Assembly (NCBI GenBank): GCA_964428225.1
Contig: CAYRXS010000018.1
Span: 1 to 44,189, forward strand
From: JBFMCU01 sp964428225
GTDB taxonomy: Bacteria > Planctomycetota > UBA1135 > GCA-002686595
Length of the DNA stretch: 44,189 bases
Reading direction: 5' to 3'
A program made the translations under genes and the position numbers. How positions within the stretch are numbered: the first letter of the stretch is position 1; each line of letters begins with the position of its first letter. Below, in pieces: positions 25,329 to 33,839 of the stretch. The notes beneath the pieces were generated by a model. The model saw nothing but the letters and a program-made list of their open reading frames with translations. It did no database searches and had not been told where the DNA came from.

Positions 25329-27607
25329 CACACCAACCTCCTACCGCGCCCGATCCACGCCGCCCACAGGGTTTCCAGGATCAGGGCCCCGAGGGCCGCC
25401 GCCGCGAGCCAGCGCCACAGCTCCCCGCGGGCTCCCCCCTCGCCCTCGTCCCCGGCGTCGCCCCCCTCCTGGAGCGTGTGGTAGCGGAGCGCGGGGTGCA
25501 TCGCCTCCAGCTCCCCGGGGGAGAGGCGGGAGAGGTCCCCCTCGGTCGGATCGATCTGCACCGAGAAGGCGAGCTCGGGCGCCCCTTCCATCTCGATGCT
25601 CCACAGCCCGGCCCGATCCAGGTCGGGGAGGCCCGGGAGGCGCCAGCGCTCGTCGCCCAGGGGGACCGGCTCGCCGTCGAGCGAGCGCCGCGATCCGTCG
25701 GGGCGGAGCACCGCGGGGCTGCGGGGGAAGGTGGTCACCTCGGCGACCAGGGTGAAGCCCACCGCGACGTTGCGGATCGGCTCGGTCCCCGACACCGAGT
25801 AGCGGAGCAGCTCGTGCACGAGGGGCACGAGCGAGCTGGGGGACTCGGGGATCCTGGTCCAGGCCTTGTCGATGGTCGTGGTCCACAGGAAGACCCGGCC
25901 CCGGTCGTAGTCGCGCTCGACGAGGAGCGGGTTCGATCCCTCGTCGTCGAGGCGGGCGAGCACGACCGCGTCCTCGACGGGCTCGCAGGCCACGAAGGCG
26001 TAGATGGGCGCCTCGGTCAGGAACGGCCTCCACCGCTCGTCGGCGAAGAAGGCGAGGGCGGGGTGGCGCTCCTCGAACCAGCTCGCGCGGTAGTAGGCCT
26101 CGCGCCGGTCCGCGATCTCGACCACGCCCTCGAGTCGCGCGGGGAGCAGCCCCGTGCCGTCGGCGCGCAGGAGCCGATCGTTGGCGGCCTCGATCGCGGA
26201 CGGATCCGCCACGCGGTCGCCCAGGGTGAAGATCACGGCGGCTCCCGCGGCGACGCGCCGCTCGATTCGCTCGACGATCCTCGGGGACAGCCCCGCCACG
26301 TTGGCGAGCACGATCACGTCCGCGTCGTCGATCTCCTCCTCGGCGCCGCCCAGGGTGGCGGCGGTCACGTGGCGGGTGGCGAAGGGGGAGTACAGCCCCG
26401 CGCCCGCGAAGCCGGCCGGGCCACCGTCGCCGGGCGGATCGAGGACCGCCCGCAGGAACCCCGTCTCGTCCAGGTCGATCTCGTCGCGCGGATCCCCGTT
26501 CACGAGGAGCACGCGCAGGGGCGGGGGCACGTGGAGCACGAGGGCGCGGGTGTCGTCCACGCCGAGGCGGTCACCCTCGAGACGGGCGAGCAGGGTATGG
26601 TGGCCGCCGTCGCGGAAGACGACGGGGAACACCGCCTGAGCCGTGCCGCGGGAGGCGACGTCGACCTTCCGGCTCGGCTGGCGCACGCCGTCGACCTCGA
26701 GGGCCACGCGCACCGCGCCGCGTCCCGTCGGGCCGAAGTTGCGCACGCGCACCGCGATCTCCGTGGGCAGCGCGGTCCCCAGGACCGGCCCCAGGGGCTC
26801 GATCGCCTCGATGCCCAGATTGGGAGGCTGGAGGGCGGGCGCGCCGAGGTCCTCGACCACGACGGCCACTCCCAGCTCCTCCAGGCGGTCGAGGGCGCGC
26901 GCGATCGCCGGCGAGCCGACGGCCGTCGCCTCGTCCGTCTCCCCGGCGGGAGCGGCGAGCTCGGGCTGGAAGGAGCGGCGCTGCAGGTCGGTCAGGAGGC
27001 GAACCTCGAGCCCGCTCTCCCCGGTGCCCGCGGCCTCCTCCTCGGCGAGCCTCGCCACCTCCCCGAGCGCGACCGCGAGGTCGAGGGGCTCGTCGGTGGG
27101 CTCGTGCATCGTGGTGAGGACCGCGAGCGCGTCCTCGGGAGTCCGCGCGGCCAGGAGCGCGGCGTTCCCCGCGGCCCGGATCAGCTTCACGCGATCCCCG
27201 CGGGTCCCGTCGAGGGACGAGAGGACCTCGCGGGCGCGGTCGAGGATGACCTCGTGCGCGCTCTGCACGCTCTCGCGGTAGCCGGTCGAGGCCGAGGCGT
27301 CGACGAGCAGGACGACGTGACGGCGGCTCTCGGTCAGGGGCTGGAGCAGCGAGTCGCGGTCCGTGAACGGACGCGCCACCGCGAAGGCGAGCAGCGCCAC
27401 CGCGGCCATGCGCAGGAGCAGGAGCAGGAGGTTCTCGAGCTGGGCGCGCCGCTTCGTCTTGCGGTAGGCCTCGAGCACGAAGCGCATCGCGGCCCACTCG
27501 AGGGGCCGGTGCCGCTGGCGGTTCAGGAGGTGGATCAGGAGCGGCACCGCGGCGAGCAGGGCTCCCCAGGCGAGGGCGGAGTGGACGAATCCGGAGACGA
27601 AGGGCAC
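25328..27607 (-). CDS. BatA-type membrane VWA protein
   Basis: 759 aa. Starts at GTG 27607, three bases after the DUF58 stop, with GGAGGAG about 10 bases upstream. The N-terminus carries the aerotolerance-regulator BatA signature: a transmembrane helix, LLIHLLNRQRHRPLEWAAM, then LLLLLRMAAVALLAFAVARP as the second helix. The VWA domain has an intact MIDAS (Asp103-Ala-Ser105-Ala-Ser107; Asp in RLLTDLQRR). The distal half contains an amidotransferase-like Rossmann segment (DADVIVLANVAGLSPRIV, AAGAAVIFTLGDRV) and ends with a transmembrane helix (LAAAALGALILETLWAAWI). Resembles DUF4159/BatA-headed proteins that pair with DUF4175. Membrane anchored; likely interacts with MoxR or the following VWA protein. 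Confidence 0.92.
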   Translation of the reverse strand: MPFVSGFVHSALAWGALLAAVPLLIHLLNRQRHRPLEWAAMRFVLEAYRKTKRRAQLENLLLLLLRMAAVALLAFAVARPFTDRDSLLQPLTESRRHVVLLVDASASTGYRESVQSAHEVILDRAREVLSSLDGTRGDRVKLIRAAGNAALLAARTPEDALAVLTTMHEPTDEPLDLAVALGEVARLAEEEAAGTGESGLEVRLLTDLQRRSFQPELAAPAGETDEATAVGSPAIARALDRLEELGVAVVVEDLGAPALQPPNLGIEAIEPLGPVLGTALPTEIAVRVRNFGPTGRGAVRVALEVDGVRQPSRKVDVASRGTAQAVFPVVFRDGGHHTLLARLEGDRLGVDDTRALVLHVPPPLRVLLVNGDPRDEIDLDETGFLRAVLDPPGDGGPAGFAGAGLYSPFATRHVTAATLGGAEEEIDDADVIVLANVAGLSPRIVERIERRVAAGAAVIFTLGDRVADPSAIEAANDRLLRADGTGLLPARLEGVVEIADRREAYYRASWFEERHPALAFFADERWRPFLTEAPIYAFVACEPVEDAVVLARLDDEGSNPLLVERDYDRGRVFLWTTTIDKAWTRIPESPSSLVPLVHELLRYSVSGTEPIRNVAVGFTLVAEVTTFPRSPAVLRPDGSRRSLDGEPVPLGDERWRLPGLPDLDRAGLWSIEMEGAPELAFSVQIDPTEGDLSRLSPGELEAMHPALRYHTLQEGGDAGDEGEGGARGELWRWLAAAALGALILETLWAAWIGRGRRLV

Positions 27608-27610
27608 CGC

Positions 27611-28525
27611 TCAGCTCCTCCTCGCGCGCGCCGTCCGGTGCGCCAGGTACGTGGACAGGGCGACGTCCACCGGGGTGGAGGTCGACATCGAGACGAAGTC
27701 CAGGCTGAGCGCGCGCGCCTGCCGGGCGATCTCGTCGCGGTGGCGGCGGATCGCCTCGCGGTAGGCGGCGCGGAGCGACTTGGGGTCCACCTTGAGCCGG
27801 CCGAGCCCCTCGAGCCCGTCGAGGCGCAGCAGCCGCTCGTAGTCGAACTCGAGCTCCTGGGGATCCACCACCTGGAACAGGATCGGCTCGTGGCCGGCGT
27901 GGGTGAGCTGGCGCATGCCTTGCACGAGGCGGTCGAGGTCCTCGAAGAAGTCGGAGAGCACGATCACGATGCCCCGGCGGCTCAGCCGCCCCCCGATCCA
28001 CGACAGGACGTCGCCCACGCCGGTGGCGCCCCGGGGCTCCGTCTCCTCGAGAGCCTGGACGATCTCGCTTCTCTGGTGGGCCCCGTTCGAGGGGGGGACC
28101 TTCGTGCGCACGTCCTCGTCGAAGACGACGAGCCCCGCCGCGTCGCGCTGGCCGATGACGAGGAACGCGAGGGCCGCGGCACACCAGCGGGCGTAGTCGA
28201 GCTTCGTCCAGCGCCCCGAGGTGAACGACATGGACTCGCTCGCGTCGACCAGGATGTGGCACCCGAAGTTCGTCTCCTCGACGAACTCCTTGACCACGAG
28301 GCGGTTCGAGCGGGCGAAGATCTGCCAGTCGACGTGCTTGAGCTCGTCGCCGGGCACGTACTGGCGGTGTTGGGCGAACTCGACCGAGCTCCCGCGGTGG
28401 GGGGAGCGGTGCTGGCCGGCCATGAAACCCTCGACGACGGTTCGGGCGACCAGCGAGAGGCTGGAGAGGCGGTCGAGGACCGCGGGATCCAGCGAGGCGT
28501 CGCGGGGCTCTCCGCTACGGGCCAT
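27611..28525 (-). CDS. DUF58 protein (MoxR partner)
   Basis: 304 aa. Complete DUF58 domain: YVPGDELKHVDWQIFARS (57-74) followed by KEFVEE, and a VWA-like core with MIDAS Asp94-Ala-Ser96-Glu-Ser98 and Asp in IVIVLSDFFED. No transmembrane segment, so it should be cytosolic or peripheral. DUF58 proteins nearly always follow moxR genes and are thought to be the adaptor on which the AAA+ ring acts. It begins 12 bases after the MoxR stop and precedes the BatA-type gene by three bases. Family assignment is firm; the client is unknown. Confidence 0.95.
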   Translation of the reverse strand: MARSGEPRDASLDPAVLDRLSSLSLVARTVVEGFMAGQHRSPHRGSSVEFAQHRQYVPGDELKHVDWQIFARSNRLVVKEFVEETNFGCHILVDASESMSFTSGRWTKLDYARWCAAALAFLVIGQRDAAGLVVFDEDVRTKVPPSNGAHQRSEIVQALEETEPRGATGVGDVLSWIGGRLSRRGIVIVLSDFFEDLDRLVQGMRQLTHAGHEPILFQVVDPQELEFDYERLLRLDGLEGLGRLKVDPKSLRAAYREAIRRHRDEIARQARALSLDFVSMSTSTPVDVALSTYLAHRTARARRS

Positions 28526-28537
28526 GGGTGCGTCGAC

Positions 28538-29590
<1,053 letters not shown>

Positions 29591-29946
29591 GTTCGGCTCG
29601 ATACTTGGGTTCGGGGATGGGGCTCGGGCGACGGGGATCTCCGCCTACGGGGGAGGCGGTCGCGAACGAGGGTCCTCCGAGCAAGCACCGTTCCCTCGCG
29701 AATGGTTGCGACGTACCCAGGTTTTAATACGTCTCCGACGACGCACCCACAGAGACTCCGACCCTAAAAAGCGTACGAATCCTGTGGCCGCGTGGCCTGT
29801 GCGAACGGGAAAAGGTTCGAGACGTGAAAGCCCGTGGGCCGCGCGTGACGCCGGAGGAGGGGGATCTACTCCCCCGGCCAGCCGCCGATCAGCGGCGAAC
29901 GTCAGTTCGTCCGCTGCAGCGGCGGCGCGTTGAGCCGCCGGTCGGC
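29591..29946 (-). promoter_or_regulatory. Leader region upstream of the MoxR operon
   Basis: 356 bases without a gene. It must hold the promoter of the 19.7-kb operon. AT-rich patches stand out against the GC-rich background: TATTAA on the minus strand (29724-29729) and TTTTTAGG (around 29764-29770); neither has a good -35. From the first patch the leader would be about 130 bases long. At the far end (29881-29944) several inverted repeats crowd together, including the palindrome CCGCTGCAGCGG (29911-29922). Confidence 0.35.
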
Positions 29947-29953
29947 TCAACGC
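29927..29953 (-). terminator. 11-bp hairpin spanning the HEAT gene stop codon
   Basis: GCGTTGAGCCG (29927-29937) pairs perfectly with CGGCTCAACGC (29943-29953) across a 5-base loop. The stop codon of the HEAT gene (29949-29947) lies inside the stem. No T run follows on the minus strand, so it is either a U-tract-less terminator or an mRNA-end stabiliser that separates this unit from the MoxR operon. Confidence 0.5.
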
Positions 29954-31755
29954 AGCTTGACCAGCGCCTCCCGGGCCAGGGCGAAGGTGATGGCGTCCTC
30001 CTCGGTCTCGAGAACCTTCTGGAGCGGTCCCGCGGCCCGGGGATCGCGGATCCGGCCCAGGGCCCGCGCCGCCCGGCGCCGGGCGACCAGCGAGCCCTCG
30101 CGGAGGATCTCCAGCAGGCCGGGGACCACCGGGGCGCCCTGCGTGCACAGGGCGGTCTCCGCGCTCACCCGGACGTTCCAGGAGGGGTCGGAGAGCCGCG
30201 CCAGCAGGGGCTGGGCCGCCCGCTCCTCGGGGAACTCGGCGACGATTCGGGTGGCCCGCACCCGGACCTGGGCCGTCTCGTCCTCCAGGGCCTCCAGGGC
30301 CGTGTCGAGCAGCTCCGGGGAGCCGGGGACGAGCTCGCGCAGCATGCTGAGGGCGGCCCGGCGGATTCGGGGCTCGGAGTCCTTGCGCGCCATGGCCGCC
30401 AGCCGGTCGGCGTGCTCGACCGCGCCCAGGCCGCCGAGGGCGAACACGCCGGCGCGTCGCGCGTTGATCGAGTCGTCCTCGAGGAGGCCGACCACGTCGG
30501 GGATCGCCCGGCGGTCCGCCACCCGGCCGAGGACGTTCGCCGCCCCGCGCCGGCCCCAGGCCGCCCGGCCGATCATCTCCAGGGAGGCCTGGGCGGCGAG
30601 GGCGAGCTCGCGGTCGGGCTCGCTCAGGAGCGACTTGAGCAGGTCGACCGCCCGGTGGTCCTCGAGGTTGCCCAGGGCCTTCACCGCCCGGATCCGGGTC
30701 TGGGCGTCGTCCGAGTGCTCGACGTCGTAGCGCAGCGAGTCGATGCCCGCGCAGTGGTAGCTCAGCATCCTCCGCAGGGGATCGACGACCGCCGGCCCGA
30801 ACCGGGTGAGCGAGGCGACGGCGGCATTGCGGACGACGTGGTACCCGCTGGCCAGCTCCCGGCGGAGGACCGGGATCGCCCGCGTGTCCCCGATCTCGCC
30901 CAGGGCCTCGATGGTCGCGCACTTGCCGAGCTTGTTGCGGGTGTGCTCGAGGGCGAGGCAGAGGGGATCGACGGCCGTGGCCCCGAAGGATACGAGGGCG
31001 GTCACGGTCTTCTGGCGCACCTTCTCGTCGTAGTCCGTCGAGGCGTTGATCAGGGGGCGCAGCGCCTCGATGACCTGGACCCGCTGGAGGGCCTCCGCGG
31101 CCTCCGCGCGGACGGCGGGGCTTTCGTCCTCCAGGGCCCGGATCAGGGCGGGGGCCACGGCGCGGTCCCGGATCGTGCCCATGACGTGCGCCGCGTGGCG
31201 ACGGATCGGCTCCCAGACGCTCTCCATCGCCTCGCTGAGCATGGGCGAGGCGTCGGTTCCGAGAACGCGCAGACCTTCCTTCGCCAGCTCCACGATGCCG
31301 GGATCGGCGATGTTCAGCATCCGCACGAGCACCCGGGCCAGTCTCAGGTCCCGGACCTCGATGATCTCCGCCACCTTCATGCGCAGAACCACGAGCGCCT
31401 CGTTCGCGACCAGCCACTCCGGGTCGTTCACGAGGGGCACGAGCACGTCGATGATCCGGTGGTCGCCGAGCTTCCCGAGCGCGGAGACCGCGGCCCACCG
31501 GACGCGCGAGTCCTCCGAAGCGAGGATCTTCGGCCGCTCGAGCTCCGACACCACCTCCCGGTCCCCGCGCCGGCCCAGCGCGATGATCGCGGCGTGGCGG
31601 ACGTCGCTCACCGGATCGTCGAGGGCGTCGAGCAGCACGGCGCGGATCTCCTCCTCGTCCCGATAGCCCAGGCCGATGACCGCCCGCCGGCGCTCGCGCC
31701 AGCCGGGATTGTCGCGCGCCTCCGCGATCAGCTCCGCCACGGTGGGAGAGGACAT
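29947..31755 (-). CDS. Cytoplasmic HEAT-repeat protein
   Basis: 602 aa of nearly continuous HEAT/PBS-lyase-type repeats with no signal peptide. Typical units are DPVSDVRHAAIIALGRRGD, DSRVRWAAVSALGKLGD and DAQTRIRAVKALGNLEDHR, about 30 residues apart, roughly 18-20 in all. Such proteins are adaptors or regulatory scaffolds; the PBS-lyase-like repeat does not by itself imply chromophore chemistry. It starts 10 bases after the stop of the seven-cysteine protein, so the acetate kinase, the cysteine protein and this protein likely form one transcript. Function unknown, possibly regulatory for its neighbours. Confidence 0.9.
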   Translation of the reverse strand: MSSPTVAELIAEARDNPGWRERRRAVIGLGYRDEEEIRAVLLDALDDPVSDVRHAAIIALGRRGDREVVSELERPKILASEDSRVRWAAVSALGKLGDHRIIDVLVPLVNDPEWLVANEALVVLRMKVAEIIEVRDLRLARVLVRMLNIADPGIVELAKEGLRVLGTDASPMLSEAMESVWEPIRRHAAHVMGTIRDRAVAPALIRALEDESPAVRAEAAEALQRVQVIEALRPLINASTDYDEKVRQKTVTALVSFGATAVDPLCLALEHTRNKLGKCATIEALGEIGDTRAIPVLRRELASGYHVVRNAAVASLTRFGPAVVDPLRRMLSYHCAGIDSLRYDVEHSDDAQTRIRAVKALGNLEDHRAVDLLKSLLSEPDRELALAAQASLEMIGRAAWGRRGAANVLGRVADRRAIPDVVGLLEDDSINARRAGVFALGGLGAVEHADRLAAMARKDSEPRIRRAALSMLRELVPGSPELLDTALEALEDETAQVRVRATRIVAEFPEERAAQPLLARLSDPSWNVRVSAETALCTQGAPVVPGLLEILREGSLVARRRAARALGRIRDPRAAGPLQKVLETEEDAITFALAREALVKLR

Positions 31756-31765
31756 GGCCCGCGTT

Positions 31766-32263
31766 TCACCTCCTCTCGATCGCCCCGCGACAGGTGTTCT
31801 GCAGGGCGAAGGCGGTCACCTCGTAGTCGCAGTCGATGTCCGCCAGGTGCTGCACCGCGGCGCGGAAGCAGCCGATCCGCGCGCAGGTGAGGTCCCGGAG
31901 CGAGATGCCCTCCTCGAGAAGCGCCTCGCAGCTCTTCAGGTACGGGCACTGGTAGACGGTGATCCCCAGGCGGTTCGGGTTGACCTCCTGCAGCTCGAAC
32001 TGGCTCGCGTCCTCGAAGACGCCGCCCTTGACGCCGACGCTGATGTACTCCTCGACCGCCTTGCGGATCGACTCGGTACGTCGAGCGCGGATGCCGTAGT
32101 CGAGCTCCATGCGGCGCAGGAAGTTCTGGACCGCGTGCTCGTACGCCCGCTGGCAGAAGGCTCGCGGCCTCGTGCCGTGGAAGTCCCGGGCAGTCTCCTC
32201 GAGGGCGCTCAGCCAGGCGAGGGCGAGCAGCCAGCCGCTCTCTTCCCGGTTCAGCTCACGCAT
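31766..32263 (-). CDS. Seven-cysteine protein of unknown function
   Basis: 165 aa, ATG 32263 with GGAGG nine bases upstream. Helical first half; the second half has Cys at 106, 112, 127, 132, 145 and 158 (plus Cys37), with the order CPYLKSC, then LTCARIGC, then CDY, then NTC. The C-P-x4-C start and conserved-looking spacing suggest a metal site or redox-active disulfides. The general layout recalls V4R/hydrocarbon-binding or similar small sensory domains, but I do not recognise a specific family. Encoded between acetate kinase (36 bases) and a HEAT-repeat protein (10 bases). A redox- or metal-sensing regulator of acetate metabolism is one possibility, from context only. Confidence 0.8.
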   Translation of the reverse strand: MRELNREESGWLLALAWLSALEETARDFHGTRPRAFCQRAYEHAVQNFLRRMELDYGIRARRTESIRKAVEEYISVGVKGGVFEDASQFELQEVNPNRLGITVYQCPYLKSCEALLEEGISLRDLTCARIGCFRAAVQHLADIDCDYEVTAFALQNTCRGAIERR

Positions 32264-32299
32264 GGCGTCGATCCTCCGTGTCTTGCCTCGTGACGGCGA

Positions 32300-33742
32300 T
32301 CAGCCGCCCCGCTCCATGAGTTGGGTCCGCTTCGTATCCGAGACCTGGTCCAGGCCCAGGAGCTCCATTTCCCGCTTCACTGCCTGCACGCTTACCACCC
32401 GACCGATGCGCTCCTCGATCTTCTCCGTCAGCTCGAAGATCCCGATGTGGGGATTCCCGAGCCAGATGGAGAGCAGCTCGGCCCGATCGTCCCCGGTGAT
32501 CCGGGAGAGCTCCTCCGAGAGCGTCTCCTCGGAGATGGGCTTCTCCAGCTCCTCCTCGAGCTCGCCGAGGATGCGCTTCGTCTCCCGGGCGATGGCCAGC
32601 TCCTCGTTCGTCGGGATGACGAGGATCCGTACCGGACCCGTGCCGATCTCCAGCTCGCCGTTCTCGTTGCGCTCCTCGTCGACCTCCAGGCCCAGGAAGG
32701 ACAGGTTCTCGAGGACCTGGCCACGGACGTGACTCGAGTTCTCGCCGATGCCGCCGGTGAAGACGACCACGTCGAGCCCGCCGAGCACCGCCGCGTAGGC
32801 GCCGAGGTACTTCTTTATCCGCTGGCAGAAGATCTCGAGGGCGAGCCGGTGCTGCTCGCTGCCCTGCTCCGCCTCGAACTGGATCTCGCGCAGGTCGTTC
32901 GAGGTCTCCGTCAGACCCAGCATGCCGCTGCTCTTGTTCATCAGGTTGTCGACCTTGTCGAGGGAGAGCTTCTCCCTCTCAGCGATGAACGAGACGAGCG
33001 CCGGGTCGATGTCCCCGCACCGGGTGCCCATGGCAAGGCCCTCCAGCGGCGTGAAGCCCATGCTGGTGTCCACCGAATCGCCCTTGTCGATCGCCGCCAT
33101 GCTGCAGCCGTTGCCCAGGTGGCAGGTGATGAGCTTCATCTCGGAGAGGGGCCGGCCGAGGTGCTCGGCCGCCATGCCCGCCACGAAGGCGTGGGACGTG
33201 CCGTGGAAGCCGTAGCGCCGGATGCGCAGTTTCCGGTAGAGCGCCATCGGCAGGGCGTACATGTACGAGCGCGGGGGCAGGCTGTGGTGGAAGGCGGTGT
33301 CAAAGACCGCGACCTGGGGCAGCCCCGACAGCATCTTCTCGCAGACCTCGATTCCCTTCAGGTTGTGCGGGTTGTGCAGGGGGGCGAACTCGCAGCACCG
33401 CGTGATGTTGTCCTTGACCGCCTCGGTGATCAGGACGGGTTCCGTGAAGTGCTCCCCGCCGTGCACAACCCGGTGGCCGATGCCGTCGATCTCGTCGCGG
33501 GTCTGGATGACCCCGTGATTCGGGTGCATCAGCGAGTCGAACACGAGCCGAAGGGCTCGCTCGTGGTTCTGGATCTCCCGGGTGGACGTGATGCGGTCCC
33601 GCCCGGTGGGGGCGTAGGTCAGGATCGCGTCGCTGTGGCCGATCTTCTCCACGACGCCCTTGGCGATGACCTCCTCGGTGTCCATCTCGAAGAGCTGGAA
33701 CTTGAGGGAGGAGCTGCCGCAGTTCAAAACGAGGATCTTCAT
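32300..33742 (-). CDS. ackA: Acetate kinase with C-terminal extension
   Basis: 480 aa. Converts acetyl phosphate and ADP to acetate and ATP (reversible), cytoplasmic. All landmarks are present in order: NCGSSSLKF at the N-terminus, HRVVHGG, VFDTAFHHS, YGFHGTSH, CHLGNGCS, MGFTPLEGLAMGTRCGDIDP, FTGGIGENS and the terminal IPTNEELAIARE near residue 385. Usual enzymes end about here (about 400 aa). This one continues for some 85 residues of charged helical sequence (FELTEKIEERIGR, VSVQAVKREMELLGL) that could be a winged-helix-like or regulatory add-on. No pta is in the window. Upstream gap of 97 bases to the PQQ-like gene. Confidence 0.96.
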   Translation of the reverse strand: MKILVLNCGSSSLKFQLFEMDTEEVIAKGVVEKIGHSDAILTYAPTGRDRITSTREIQNHERALRLVFDSLMHPNHGVIQTRDEIDGIGHRVVHGGEHFTEPVLITEAVKDNITRCCEFAPLHNPHNLKGIEVCEKMLSGLPQVAVFDTAFHHSLPPRSYMYALPMALYRKLRIRRYGFHGTSHAFVAGMAAEHLGRPLSEMKLITCHLGNGCSMAAIDKGDSVDTSMGFTPLEGLAMGTRCGDIDPALVSFIAEREKLSLDKVDNLMNKSSGMLGLTETSNDLREIQFEAEQGSEQHRLALEIFCQRIKKYLGAYAAVLGGLDVVVFTGGIGENSSHVRGQVLENLSFLGLEVDEERNENGELEIGTGPVRILVIPTNEELAIARETKRILGELEEELEKPISEETLSEELSRITGDDRAELLSIWLGNPHIGIFELTEKIEERIGRVVSVQAVKREMELLGLDQVSDTKRTQLMERGG

Positions 33743-33839
33743 GCGCTCATCTCCGCCGGGCCGCCCGGTGGGGGCGATTTCTTAGCACTCCGGAGCGGAG
33801 GAGGACAGAGGAGACGGGGAGAAGAAGCACTCCTTCTCC
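33743..33839 (-). terminator. Intergenic gap with hairpin after the PQQ-like gene
   Basis: GGAGAAG (33818-33824) and CTTCTCC (33833-33839) form a 7-bp hairpin directly after the stop of the upstream PQQ-like gene. No T run follows. The rest contains CTAAGAAAT on the minus strand (around 33779-33787), the only AT-rich patch and a possible -10 for ackA. Confidence 0.3.
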
